From Capsicum annuum (taxonomy: Eukaryota > Streptophyta > Magnoliopsida > Solanales > Solanaceae), in assembly GCF_002878395.1 (NCBI RefSeq), contig NC_061118.1, forward strand, positions 91,035,016 through 91,099,015: 64,000 nucleotides of DNA, written 5' to 3'. The notes beneath the pieces are model-generated. The model worked only from the letters and a program-made list of their open reading frames with translations. It was not told where the DNA came from and searched no databases. Of this stretch, positions 36,115 to 47,400 are shown one piece after another (the stretch's first letter is position 1; each line of letters begins with the position of its first letter). The position numbers and the translations under genes are program-made.

Positions 36115-36119
36115 CTATA

Positions 36120-36457
36120 CTTGAAAAGTAATATCAATATGCCAAAACAATTTGATCCTTTGGGGAAATTCATAGCCCCCTTGGTTCAATGATACATTAT
36201 CTTGGGGAATCATACAACCCCATAAGGTCTAATTTAAAAATCATAATGCTTCATTTACTTTTCAAAGTATGCAATAGTTCAAGATTAGTTCAATATGAAT
36301 ACTTTTGATATTCAAAACCAATTTCATAATACGGGGTTGGGGTCACAACCACTTCAAAAGTCACAAGTTTGGGAAAATCACAATCCTTTAATTTATTCAC
36401 TATTCCCATGTATCGTATTGATTTTAGAACCACTATTTAAACATAACACATGGAGAC
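36120..36457 (-). repeat. 3' LTR of element E, piece 2
   Basis: Lies between the right TSD of C and the left end of D. No gene is seen. It ends with gagac (36453-36457), which pairs with gggac (44246-44250) as the likely TSD of D. Assignment to the E LTR is by position between two nested elements, not by alignment. Confidence 0.5.
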
Positions 36458-37879
36458 TGATAATGCTCACCCATATCACATGTAGTATAGGATGGTCATT
36501 TTCAATATCTCAACTCTTGTTGAGGTTGAATCCACAAGGAGTGAAAAGTAAAATTCTAGTCTTATGGGTCTTAACACTAACTAAGAAATCACCCAAAGTG
36601 CAAATAGAGTGAACATAATTTAAAATGGGGGGTGTTTGGTTATGCGAGTGTGTGTGTCAATAGTAACTCCACTTTGCGAACTACACAACAATCATAATTT
36701 AGCTTCAATATAAAGAGAATATTGGGATTATGTCTACCTACGAGCGAATTATGTGTGGGTATGTGTAGATTTGTTGTACAAGCTATTTGTTAACAATATG
36801 GAAGGCTAGGTCTAGGGTCCTTGAGGCTAGCTTGCCAACAAAACTTCAAGAATATCACCTATTAAACCTTTCGGATACCTAACAAGTGTGTTAATTATAT
36901 TCACCTAGTACCTCAATTCGGTATCCCTATTCTTAGGAAGATTCCCAAGATGTAGTAAACTTCATGCACACTTTTATGTCTAAAATAGTAAGAAGAAGTA
37001 AACTAAATCTATTAATTATCTACTGTTGCCTTGGTTCTCACATCCCTCTTTCAAGGATGAAGTGGGTTCCAAAAGTTCACCTAAAACCCTCTTTCAAGGA
37101 TGGTTTGAGCTTTCAAGAGTTTGGGGTTTTCACCCACAAATCTATTTTGAATATTTGGGGCTTTCACCTAAAAATCCAAACTAATTTAGTCAAACAATAG
37201 TAGAACCCATTATCAGCTAACTAGCATATGCACAAATACATCACAACCCACAACTAATTACACCTTAGTTCAACATAATCCTAAGACTAAAAGATTTAGC
37301 TACTCATGAAGAAAATAAAGAAACATATAACGTAAGGATTGTTAAAGGCATCCATTCTTCACAAATATCAAAATCCAAATCTCCAAATCAAATATACAAT
37401 TGTTGCCCAATTTAGGGTTTCAATTTCAATTTCAAAGTGTTGCTACCCTCTAGAATATTCAAGATGGGAAAGGATTTTAAGGGATTTGGGGTCGGATGCT
37501 GAAAATTACAAAACTACCCCGAGGCCTAATCCTGCATTGCCACGATCGCACTTGATTAGTTATGATCGCGGCTACTGAAACCATAGGTAGATCAAGGCAA
37601 TCTCGGTTGATGGACTTCTTGACTAGCCGCGATTGCAGACCTCAGACCACGATCGTGGTAACTGAGGCCTATTTCTGCTCCAAGTCTTCCAACTACACTT
37701 CCTTTCTTATTTTTTGATCCTTTTTAGATCAAGTCTACATCTTTCCATTTCATAACTTGTATGCCTGTAAAATATGAATTTTATTGCATTTAATCATACA
37801 TATGTCTCATTTATAAATTTAAATCATGGTAATGTGCATTAATGTTGAGTGCAATGAGTGGTAAATTCACCACTCATCA
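36458..37879 (-). repeat. 3' LTR of element D
   Basis: The LTR start TGATGAGTGGTGAATTTACC (37879 downward) is repeated at the other end of the element (44245 downward). The LTR 3' end is placed at 36458 from a TG-type terminus next to a matching TSD. It carries the GATCGC word cassette at 37540-37675. Confidence 0.7.
37540..37675 (-). promoter_or_regulatory. GATCGC word cassette in U3 of element D LTR
   Basis: cacgatcgcac, tgatcgcggct, gcaatctcggt, gccgcgattgc and cacgatcgtgg occur within 135 bp, 200-340 bp inside the LTR start. Similar cassettes occur in the internal region of D (41180-41270, 41785-41870) and in unrelated LTR families. Function is inferred only. Confidence 0.4.
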
Positions 37880-37898
37880 ACACCCCCAACTTAAAGCT
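37880..37898 (-). other. Polypurine tract of element D
   Basis: The minus strand reads gctttaagttgggggtgt, preceded by acttgaggacaag. Both are hallmarks of the end of Athila-type internal regions directly before the 3' LTR. Confidence 0.75.
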
Positions 37899-39739
37899 TT
37901 TCTTGTCCTCAAGTAACACTACCTCTTACCATTATGCTTTCATTAAATGACCCAAATGATCATGATGACTTCAAGTTTAGTTAATACCATAATTTAGCTC
38001 TTCAAACATGGACAAAATTATTTTCACAACACCTATCAACATGAAATGTTATTTATGAAGAATGCAAGAGACTTTAAAGAGAAACCATGCAGCAATCACT
38101 AATACTCTAAAAATGAGTTACCTTTAACCGCAGCTACACTATACTCCTTTTTACCTCATTTTTTGGGAGATGAAAAAATCACCCACCTCAACTTATTTAC
38201 ATGCTTCTTTCACAATAAAGAAAATTCTACACACCAAGTCATCAATTACACAACAAGGAATTTAAGTGTAAAACACTATCTCTCACAAGAACTCTTGTTG
38301 CTAAAAAGTACCATGCCATAGGATTGCCCCTATTTTCAATCGCCACTAAATGAAAATACTTGGTTGGAAATCACAAAGGTCTTTTTGAGCTTAAAACGTA
38401 GGTTCAGGGTATGGTAGGATATATTTTCAGAACAACATGGCTATACCCTCCTTGAAACTCTATATCACACTATTTCATCCAACTTTTGATCATGGGAAAC
38501 TTCTTTTGTTTTCACTCCTTACACATGTGCCTACCTTTTATTTCCTTGATTCACCCATTTTCTTTTCTTTTGTGCCTCTCTTTCCTTTGTTAGATCCTTT
38601 CTTTTAATTATTCATTTGTTCGCAATACTTAAGCTCATAGGCATTCACTTACGACTTCATGGTCCAAAGTTACCTCTTTCATGGTCCCCACCCTAACTTA
38701 GGCTTTTAGCCTTAAGTTGCAATATTAAGTTCAAGGAAGGGTAGGGTTCAAAAGAGAGATAAAGATTAAAAGGCTTACATCTTACAATGTGTTTGCCAAA
38801 GAAAGGTCTAAAGGCTCAAAATGGGTGACTAGGGATAACATCTATGCAAGGGTAGAGTTTTTAGGCTAAAGTGGGCTTCCATGTCACAATGATGGCCTAA
38901 GATCATCTCCCCAACCAAGTACATTAAAACTATCATTGAAAAACTAATGAGGCAAGTTCTAGATGGTACAAGTACACATGGGATTTGGAAAAATAAGCTC
39001 ACCACACATAGAATGCAAAATTTTCCAAGGAGGCTCAATTGCCCTTTCTGCTGGAGATAAAAACTGAAGTATCTCCTAATTTTCATGAGTCAAAATTTCA
39101 AAGTAACAAAAAGAGAAAAAGTTTTGTTACAAGGTTGCCCACATCCATGTCCTTGATTTTTAAAAAATTTTGGATAGAGGGGGTGTTTACTTTTCATTTG
39201 CACCATGCACAATTTTATAATTATGGCACCAACCTAATCCTTGATCTCACATTGTGGTTTTCATATCGGCCAACCAACCATATGGTTACTTGATGTTCGC
39301 CATAGGTATAAGTACGATTCCAAAATCCAAAATGCTACTGGTATTTAGACTTCCCTTGCATTTGTAACTTTGATGCCACCGGTACTCAGACTTTCCTGCA
39401 TCCATGGCTCAAAACCCAATCACGACTCTTTCTCCTTAAGAATGTCGTTACTCAATATATCATAGGGAAAATCTCATCCGATATTACCATAAGTAAAATA
39501 AAGATAAAGTAGATATCTAATGACAAAATAATAAGTCATGCAAATGTAGGCACCATCAGAGTGCCGGAATATTATAACCCAAATAAAAATAAAATCTTCA
39601 AAAAGAAATAATAAAATATCTAGAAATATCAATAATATAGGCCCAGATCAAATGAATAGGAGACAGGAACCCCTAACTAAAAATGTAGCAGTGTTCTCAC
39701 CGTATAATCAAGCATAAGGAGAGATAAGAGTTCTCCCAA
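37899..39739 (-). other. 3' non-coding region of element D
   Basis: About 1.8 kb between the env-position ORF and the PPT. An 85-residue minus frame (38829-39086) and an 84-residue plus frame (39039-39293) show no family motif that I recognise. This resembles the long 3' untranslated region usual in Athila elements. Confidence 0.5.
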
Positions 39740-40910
39740 AACTGCATCAAGAGCTGTTGTCACTCTCAGTCACTGCATCATTATCAACCTCCCCAGGACT
39801 AGACCACTTGGATGAGGCCTCATCATCACTCTCCACTAGGGAGGAATGCAGTTTATCATGAAATTTTAGGACCTTCTAAAGGCCCTTAACCTCTTTCCAC
39901 ATCTTATTGAAGAACCTATCTCCCTTTTCTCCCTCATGACAATCTTTTCATATGCAACCTGGAGATCATGATGTGAAGTTGCTATGAATGAGTAGGCTTT
40001 CTTAAGACTAGTAATGGTAGCTCCATGTTTCTTCTGTTCCTCCGGATACTTTGCATAATTGGCTTGTGAGACATATGAATTTCAATTGGTGGAGGGCTTT
40101 CCTAGTCCCTGGGGTAAACTTGACACGAGCTCCCTAATGGCTGCAATATCAATTCCAATATCCTCATGAGGCCCAGTGGTGGATGGACTATAATACTCAG
40201 GCTCCTCACATGTTAACTGCCCTAAGTCAATCTTTCTTTTCTTGCTTTTACCTATTGCACCCTCTCCTTGAATTCTTAAAGGATTGATGGGGTACCAGGG
40301 TGCACCTAAGTATCTCTAGAGTATTCTTCAACCCCAGCTCTCCTACAAAGCTTAGTAATCAAAGTGGTGAAGAAGAGATGTGTACCACCTTAGTTATTGA
40401 AGAATTTCATATCAGAAACCATGAGCAGACCAACATCCAATGGAATGTTGTCTAGAATGCACAGGACCATTCATTCCTACAAATCTTGGATTGATTCCAT
40501 GTAGGCACAAGGGAGACTCGACTACATATTATGTTCAACCAAATCCGAGCCTCAAAAGTAAAGTCATTCATGTGGATGTTGCTCTTGGTTTCTACCCATG
40601 AGACTTCCTTTCCGAGACATAATCTTTCCACTAACTAGATTCTCGGATCACACTCTTTTTCTTCAAACTCACCCATGTTTGCATTTGGGAGCCCATAGAT
40701 AGAATTAGTTTTCTCTGCCCCAAAGTTCACAGTTTTCTCCTGGATCTTGATAGTCATGTTTGATGGATCCAAGAAACATACTACGCTAAGGTTGGAGAAG
40801 AATTCATGAACCCATTGCTCATTTGCCTTGCATGGATCTGGGGCAAAACACTGCCACCATGTAGCCCTAAGCTTGTCATGAAATTCCGGAAGCTTTTCCA
40901 ATATATTATC
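39740..40910 (-). pseudogene. Athila env-position ORF remnant (element D)
   Basis: The best piece (40635-40901) reads WVHEFFSNLSVV, KIQEKTVNFGAEKTNSIYGL; this pattern (EFYAN, VxVRGxxVDFSxxxIN, YGLP) is that of the plant domain annotated as putative plant transposon protein, found in Athila elements downstream of pol. The degenerate downstream part ends with an acidic Ser-rich tail (SDDEASSKWSSPGE, DNDAVTESDNSS) near 39760-39830. Its function in the family is unproven; an envelope role is only a traditional suggestion. Multiple stops. Confidence 0.6.
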
Positions 40911-41099
40911 CTAACATATTCCTTTCTCCAGGAGCATCTTTGTCCTTGGAAGATCACCATAGTAGTGAGTGTGGCACTCGGGTGCCATGAATTGGATACG
41001 GTCGTATTTATCCATGAGATTTATCTTGAAAAATTAATATATAATACACCAGATTAATCATTGACATTTTCATGCACAAACTATGCTATATTTTACATT

Positions 41100-42090
41100 A
41101 AAGCTTATTGGATTGTTTCTTGGTGGTGTTTGGACAAAAAATTGAAGTGTAGGATTGTTGGGCATGGCAGAAAATCACACTTGGTTACCGCGATCACAGG
41201 ACATAAATCCACAATTGTATTTCTATAATTGTGGTCTCGATGACCATGATCGTGGTATTTGAGACCTGTTTCAAACCCATTTCCTATGTTCAAAACTTTC
41301 AAATTCTATGCCCCAAGCATGTTCTAAAATATAAATTCATATTAAGACCGTTGAACGAGACTACTAGGTACTCGATTATGCATTTAAAATGCAAGATCCA
41401 TTAGTGAACACTCAGTTGGAAATATCTTGAGCACTTGGTGTGCACTCTTCCTTTGTCTCAATTTCACACATATTTTTGGTTACTCAAGACTTCCCCACTT
41501 ATGTGCCCACCATGTTCTAGAAGTGAAAACCACACAAGCATAATTAACTAACATTTAATCATGAAAATCATAATTTTTGAGCTTCTCTACAACACGTGTT
41601 TTATGGCCTATTTTCAATAATCAAAGCATATATTCAAGACACCTACCAAATAAGTGATGTAAGAGGTATACAAGGACGCTATTAGAGTTCTTACAAACTT
41701 GGCGAGAAATGGGGCCAATTAGAGAGACAAGTTGAAAAGGGAGTGTGAGGGAAATAGGGTGTTAAATGGTCATATAGCTAAGGCATCTGTGATCGCGGTC
41801 AAGGGTCATCAATTACGGACATGCGGGTGACCAAAATTGTGGCATATGGTTCACGATCACGGTTACTGAAAGCATTTTTGCACCCCTATTTTCCCCTATT
41901 CAATTTATTTCACATTTAGAAAGATTTTCCCCTATTCAATTCACAGTGCAAAATTCCACACTTTCCTCTTTTTAAGATCTTCCAATGCACTCTATAGTGC
42001 AACAAATGCATGGGTTATTCAATTTCCAAATAAAAAATCTACACTACAAAAATAGAAATAAAGGATATGAGCCACTTTCATGGAATTTGT
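41100..42090 (-). repeat. Two LTR-like GATCGC cassettes inside element D
   Basis: The segments 41130-41330 and 41740-41990 resemble the U3 part of the D LTR: ccgcgatcacagg, ccatgatcgtgg and, separately, gtgatcgcggtc, cacgatcacggt, each followed by a stretch like tgagacctgtttc. No gene is seen between them. They lie where RT and IN are missing, between the protease and the env-position ORF. Confidence 0.5.
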
Positions 42091-42091
42091 A

Positions 42092-42106
42092 GGTTGCCTC
42101 CCACGT
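42092..42106 (-). other. Athila post-pol GTGGGAGGCAACC motif (element D)
   Basis: The minus strand reads gtgggaggcaacc. In Athila elements a GGGAGGCAACCC sequence follows the end of pol. Here it lies within about 100 bp after the protease end, so it marks the downstream edge of the pol deletion. The same motif in mutated form is at 61206-61220 after the integrase of element H. Confidence 0.6.
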
Positions 42107-42149
42107 AGTGCATTAGCTTATATTGTGGAATGACATCTTCCTTTGTTAT

Positions 42150-42800
42150 CAAAAATGGTCCTCAAGGGCCCCCTCATTTACCTCCTCGACTTCAACATCA
42201 ATAACCGATATCACTTGAAGTTACATGGGTTGTTTCTTTGTTTTGCATACCCAAAAGGAGACCTCTTCTTTATGAACACTAAACCTCATCTCACCCAACT
42301 CTAAGTCAACAATGGCTCATATAGTGTCTAATAAAGGTCAACAAAGAATAATGAGTACCTCTTGGTCCATTTCGCAATCTAGAACCACGAAGTTCGTCGG
42401 AAGTATGAACTTGTCCACTATGACTAGAACATCAGATAAAATCCCAACCGGTCTCTTGATAGATCAATCTACCATTAGCAATCTCATATATATTGAAGTT
42501 GGAGTATCCAATCCAAGGTTTTTGTAGATGACAAAAGGCATGAGGTTTATACTCACACTAAGATCGTATAGAGATTTTGCAAACATATGCATTTCGATAG
42601 TGCAAGGGATGGTAAAAACTCTAGGGCCTTCCTTCTTTTCCGTAATTTTGTTACTCATGATAGCACTACAATCATGGGTGACTTCAATTGTGTCACCTTT
42701 AATGAGCTTCTTCTTTGACATCAACTTTTTCATGAGCTTAGCTTATCCCAGGATTTCTTGAATTGCTTCAAGAAATGAGATATTGAGAGAGAGGTTGGTA
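42150..42800 (-). pseudogene. Element D protease (Athila type)
   Basis: Reads GPRVFTIPCTIEM, YDLSVSINLMPFVIYKNLGL (the Athila active-site block is usually LxDLGASINLMP; Gly is Ser here), then DRSIKRPVGILSDVLVIVDK, FILPTNFVVLDCEMDQEV and ILCRPLLDTI (usual ILGRPFLAT). It ends with an acidic tail EVEEVNEGALEDHF and a stop near 42155. RT should follow but does not. Confidence 0.82.
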
Positions 42801-42959
42801 AGCTTTGCCATGAATTTTTTGAGTTTATCACCCTTCTCTTTTCTTTGAAGCCTTTGAGGAAACGGGGAGGGAATTGTATTGTAGGCCTTACATCACTTTA
42901 TGGTTTCTTATTTTCCACCATATTTTCATCAACTGCCACCGGTTCCTTTTCATCATCTT

Positions 42960-43500
42960 CTTTTTAAGATTTTGGTGGTGCTTATTTTGACTTAAACTTA
43001 GGCATCTTGTCAACCAATTATTCTTTAAATTGATCACCATGGGTCTTCCCATTCCTAGTGACTATTGTTAAAACTTGAACTTCATTCTTCGGGTTTACAA
43101 TAATATCGCTAGGAAGACCATCCTTTGGCCTAGCATTAAATTTGGTAGAAATTTGCCCGATTTGAGTCTCCAATTGCTTAATAGAGGCAAAGTCGGACAC
43201 CACAGTTTGATTAAATTATGAAAAATAACTTTTCATTTCATGGACTATTTTATCCATTTCTTCTACTCTTATTAAAATCCTTGCCAAAACATCTTCAACT
43301 TTGTATTTGTCAGTATCGATGGTGTTACCATCTTTATTTTTTGCCCAGTGATGAGGGGGTACAATCAATCATAATAACAATCTCTATCCCTCCAATCATG
43401 GTCACGGTCACGGTCCATCCAACCTTGATTCCTACCTTGACTTTTATAGGCGGTGCGGGAACACCCCGAGTAATTTACCAAGTACCGAATCTCCTTATCT
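42960..43500 (-). pseudogene. Element D gag-protease linker
   Basis: Reads SDFASIKQLETQIGQI, RPKDGLPSD and VTRNGKT, the block before the protease in Athila and Tat polyproteins (usual SIRxLExQxGQLA, LPSDTExNP, TRSGK). Upstream in broken frames a heptad-like helix (VEEMDKIVHEMKSYF) is seen. Regions 42800-42960 and 43500-43600 are too decayed to read. Confidence 0.75.
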
Positions 43501-43599
43501 AGCTTTTAAGCCTTCTTCTCATCTTCATAGGCTTTTGATTCCATGACATTCATTGCTTTTGTGGGTGCACCCATCACATGTTTTGTTCAAATCTCTAGT

Positions 43600-44091
43600 T
43601 GCGGCATCATCTTAGACATTCTCTTTTCTTTATTCATCTCGTTTCCTTTGTTCCTTGTCAGCTAAGGATGTAGTAGGAGAACTCTTAGGAACCTCGACAT
43701 CTCGGGTATTGCATCCCCAATTTTACTTGGTAACCTCCTTAATAAAATCCATTGCACATAATAAATGCAACTTCATAAGAGATCCCTCCACCGTATTGGA
43801 TTTTTCACACACTTCAAACAAAGGCTCTCCATTCAATTGCCTAAAGTTAATGATCTCATCCCTTAATTGGAGCATTTTGAACGGTGGGAAATATTGGTCA
43901 AGAAAGGCCGTGGTGAGTTCATCCCATGAAGTGATAAACCCGACCAAAAGAGATCGAAGCCATAATACCGCCTCTCCCATTAGAGAGAATGGGAAAAGAC
44001 GAATCTGGATGGAATCTTGGGTTATGTGTGCTATAGCAAAGGATGCACACACCTATACAAAATTCTTCAAATAAATGTTGGGGTTCTGATA
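43600..44091 (-). pseudogene. Element D gag, N-terminus deleted
   Basis: The main piece (43723-44052) reads DSIQIRLFPFSLMGEAVLWL, WDELTTAFLDQYFPPFKM, LRDEIINFRQLNGEPLFEV; this is the Athila/Tat gag capsid (usual LRLFPFSLxDxAxxWL, WxELxxxFLxxFFPxxK, FxQxxGESLxEAW). The N-terminal 100 or more residues, the leader and the PBS are missing; the remaining gag abuts the LTR piece at about 44092. Confidence 0.85.
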
Positions 44092-44245
44092 GCTCAAGTC
44101 CACATCTTTCCATCTCATAACATATATGCATGCAAAATGTGGATATTAGGTTATTTAATCGTACACATGTCTCGTTTATACATTTAAATCAGGACAATGT
44201 GTATGAATGTCGAGTGCAAATGAGTGAAAAATTCACCACTCATTA
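44092..44245 (-). repeat. 5' LTR remnant of element D (about 150 bp)
   Basis: Aligns with 37715-37879: both have caagtcyacatctttccat, cataayttgtatgc-like and accactcat blocks. The remaining 1.27 kb of the LTR plus the leader and the gag start are deleted. Confidence 0.8.
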
Positions 44246-44250
44246 GGGAC

Positions 44251-45029
44251 AATCATGAAACATCACATAAATAATAGTTATTCAATACCTTCAACCAATG
44301 TTTAAAAACCAACATCAATACCGTATGAACAACACTTTTAGAACTTATGATTTTAATAATTTAGAAATTAGGGAGGAGTAACATGCCTGAAATACCTAAG
44401 TTTATGGAGAGAATTCCACTCTTGAGTCCTTAGGTGATCTACCTCTTGGAAACCCTAAGTATGGCTGCTTGAGAGACTTAAGAGAGTTTTTGGAAGTGTT
44501 TGATTACACTAAGAATGGAAAATAACCCCTCTTAAGTGTTTTATGAACATGGGGTTTTAATTGGCTAAGGAGGGAATTTTACAATGTGCCCTCAAATTAA
44601 AAGTTGAAATTTAGTGGTCAGTGACTACGGGTCACTATACGACTTGTAAGGTTTCATTACAACTCGTTACGATGAGTCATAACCAAGATAGTTTCTTGGG
44701 AACTCATACACTGTTGAACCTACCACTTTACTGATATGACTAGTAATGGGACCTTACGACTCATAGGGTCGAGTTGTAGTCAAATAGAACCCATTTGGTG
44801 TAAACACTGGACATCCTATGATTTGCACCCAATGAATCATAACGACTCCTTACAACTCTTAGTGAGCCACTCATACTCAGAGCAGAACTTAGTCACACAC
44901 TTAATGTTAGGCTATTATAGGTCCCTAGGACCCGTCAAGACTCCCTACGACTCATAGGGTAAGTCATAATCAGGACAGTGAGGATAAAATCTTAGAAATT
45001 TTCAAGGACGAAAAATCTGGGTTATTACA
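44251..45029 (-). repeat. 3' LTR of element E, piece 3 (LTR start)
   Basis: The minus strand begins TGTAATAACCCAG at 45029, right after the polypurine tract cttgagggggaag (45031-45043). It has a U3 word cassette at 44620-44960. It is cut at 44250 by element D and continues at 36457 and then at 26247. The three pieces sum to about 2.2 kb, close to the C LTR length. Confidence 0.75.
44620..44965 (-). promoter_or_regulatory. CGACTCATAGG word cassette in U3 of element E LTR
   Basis: Plus-strand text repeats ctatacgacttgtaagg, ttacgactcatagggtcg, cgactccttacaactc, ctacgactcatagggtaag and gatgagtcataac within 340 bp, at 70-410 bp from the LTR start. The word differs from the GATCGC word but has the same layout. 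Function is inferred only. Confidence 0.4.
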
Positions 45030-45043
45030 TACTTCCCCCTCAA

Positions 45044-45700
45044 GATCATTTGTCCTCAAATAATAGGACAAGACACTTATTAGCACAATTTGACCACAAT
45101 ATGGCCACACTTACCTTTAACAAAGATAGAAAACAAAGATACAAAGAAAATCACAATTTCCTTTAAAAAAGTTAGAAAACAAGGATGTTAAGGAATAGAC
45201 ATACCTCCAACACGATTTTCTAAAATGGGTAACAAGAACGGATACTTGGACTTCATGTCCTCCTCGTCTTCCCACATAGCTTTCTCGACCTTTTGGTTCC
45301 TCCAAAGAACCTTTACCAAAGCCACATCAATGGTCAATAACCAATGGACTTGCCAATCTATAATGTCAATTGGGACTTCCTCATAAGACAACGAATCTGA
45401 AATACCCACCTCCTTCTAAGGAACAACCGTCAAAGGATTACACACACACTTTCTCAATATCAAAACATGAAACACTAAATGAATTGAGCTCAAACTAGAA
45501 GAAAACTACAATTCATATGCAACTTTACCAACCCTTTTCAAAACCAAGTACAGGACAATATATCGGGGACTGAGTTTTCCCTTCTTACTAAACTGCATCA
45601 CTCCCTTCATGGGAGACACCTTCAAGAACACCCAATCACCAACATTAAACTCCAACTCCCTTCACCTTACCTTCGTGTAGGACTTTTGGTGACTTTGGGC
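45044..45700 (-). pseudogene. Element E integrase C-terminus and chromodomain-like tail
   Basis: Reads KGKLSPRYIVLYLVL, KVAYEL, then SLSYEEVPIDIIDWQVHWLL, VALVKVLWRNQKVEKAMWED and KSKYPFLL. This is the same tail as in element C (33340-33520). The last 80 bases before the PPT are non-coding and include tttgaggacaaatg. Confidence 0.82.
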
Positions 45701-46600
45701 AGCCTTAAGTCTATCATGAATCACCTTCACCTTCTCCGTGGCTTGGTAAACCAAATCGAGGCCAAATAACTTGTTTTCACTAACCTCAAACCACTAAATA
45801 GGAGACCTAACACCTCCTACCATATAAGGCCTCAAACAGGGCCATACTAATTCTAGAGTGATAACTATAGTTTTAGGCAAATTATGTGAGAGGTTAGTGG
45901 TCAACCCAACTTTCACCAAAATCAAATACTCAAGACTGAAGCATATCTTCCAAGGCCTGAATTGTCTTTTCCTCTTGCCATCTGTATGTGGTGAAAAGCG
46001 ATACTAAGGGTTTCCTTAGTCCTCAAACCTCTCTAAAACGACCTCCAAAAATGAGATGAGAACGAGTAACTATAGCACTATGTAACTTCACGATCTCCTC
46101 AATTAACAACTTGACATACTCATCAAAAGACAAATTAGTCCACATTAGAAAGAAGTGAGAAGAATTAGTCATTCTATCCGTGACAACCCAAATCAAATTA
46201 AATTATTGGAAAGGCCATGAAAGACAGGAAACAAAATCCATTTTAATTATTTCCCCTTTCCATACAGGCAACTCAATCTCTTGAGTCAACCCGTTGGGTC
46301 TTAAGTTCTCCTCCTTTACTTGCTAACACACCATACATTTAGACACAAAATTGGCCAGATTCTGCTTCATATTATTATACCAATAAATATCTTTAAGATC
46401 ATGATACATTTTTATCGAACTAGGATGAACCATATAACGCGAGTCATGAGCTTCGGCCAAAATTCTTTCCCGCAATGCATAAACATTGAGAACACATAAT
46501 CTGCCTTGGTATCTCATGAGACCATCACCACCAATCTAGAAAACCATCACCTTTTGCCTACCCACTCATTCTTGATTTGGATCAAGGTAGGGTTTAAAAC
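45700..46600 (-). pseudogene. Element E integrase zinc-binding and core
   Basis: The open piece 46323-46517 has GRLCVLNVYALRERILAEAH, SRYMVHPSSIKMYHDL and FVSKCMVC, with the HHCC set intact. The core (45830-46300) is badly broken; VDFVSCLSWPFQ-like and FEALYGRRC-like fragments are only partly readable. The element order is as in C. Confidence 0.75.
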
Positions 46601-46699
46601 TTATTTCTCCTTTACCTCTGCTCCAAGAGATGACTTTGCAACCTTTTGAAAAATCACACCAATATCCTTAGAATACAAGAGATGAACTCTAAGATTAGC

Positions 46700-47400
46700 T
46701 AAATGGTGAATATCCTTCACTAAATCCTATTTTTCCTCATCCACATGAGATAAGATTCCTATAAACAACTGGCTAAGAGTATTAGCAACCATATTAACTT
46801 TACCTGGATGATAGTGAAGACTTATGTCATAGTCTTTAAGCAACTCAAGCCATCTCCTTTGCTTGAGATTTAGCTCCTTCTGAGAGAACACATATTGCAG
46901 GATTTTATGATCAAAATAAATATCAACATGAACCCCATACAAGTAATGTCACCAAATCTTCAATGCAAATACCATAGCTAATAATTCCAAATCATGAGTT
47001 GGACAGTTCTTCTCATGAACTTTCAACTATCTAGAAGCATAAGCAACCACCTTGCCATGCTGCATCAACACACGACCCAATCCCACCCGGGATGCATCAT
47101 ATAGATAAAAAAACCATCATTTCCCTCAGGCAGATTCAAGACCGGAGTTAAAGTTAACTTATCCTTCAACTTCTCAAAACTACCCTCATAAGAGTTAGCC
47201 CACAAAAACTTCACCTTCTTTTGAGTTAACTTAGTAAATGGGGCTTCAATAGAAGAGATACTTTCCAGAAATATTTTATAATAATCAGCTAAGCCTAAGA
47301 AGCTACGAATATTGATTGGAGTCGTGGGTTTAGGACACTTCTTAACCACTGCAACTTTTTTGGGCGTCCACCATGATCCCTTCACAAGAAACAACATAAC
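46700..47400 (-). pseudogene. Element E RNase H and RT-RNase H linker
   Basis: The linker (47065-47397) reads RSFLGLADYYKIFLESISSI, KLTQKKVKFLWANSYEGSFE, LKDKLTLTPVLNLPEG. RNase H reads [51 protein letters not shown]. The Asp in FDHK is kept; ADALSR has become ANTLSQ. Confidence 0.85.

Larger units (their letters stand above)
36458..44245 (-). mobile_element. Athila-lineage element D, internally deleted, no RT or IN
   Basis: Minus strand. It has a 3' LTR (36458-37879), an Athila-type PPT, an env-position ORF remnant (39740-40901), a protease, gag without its N-terminus, and only 151 bp of 5' LTR. No RT, RNase H or integrase block is present. Ends are TG/CA-like and the flanks gagac/gggac give a 5-bp duplication with one change. 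It is nested in the 3' LTR of element E. Confidence 0.75.
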
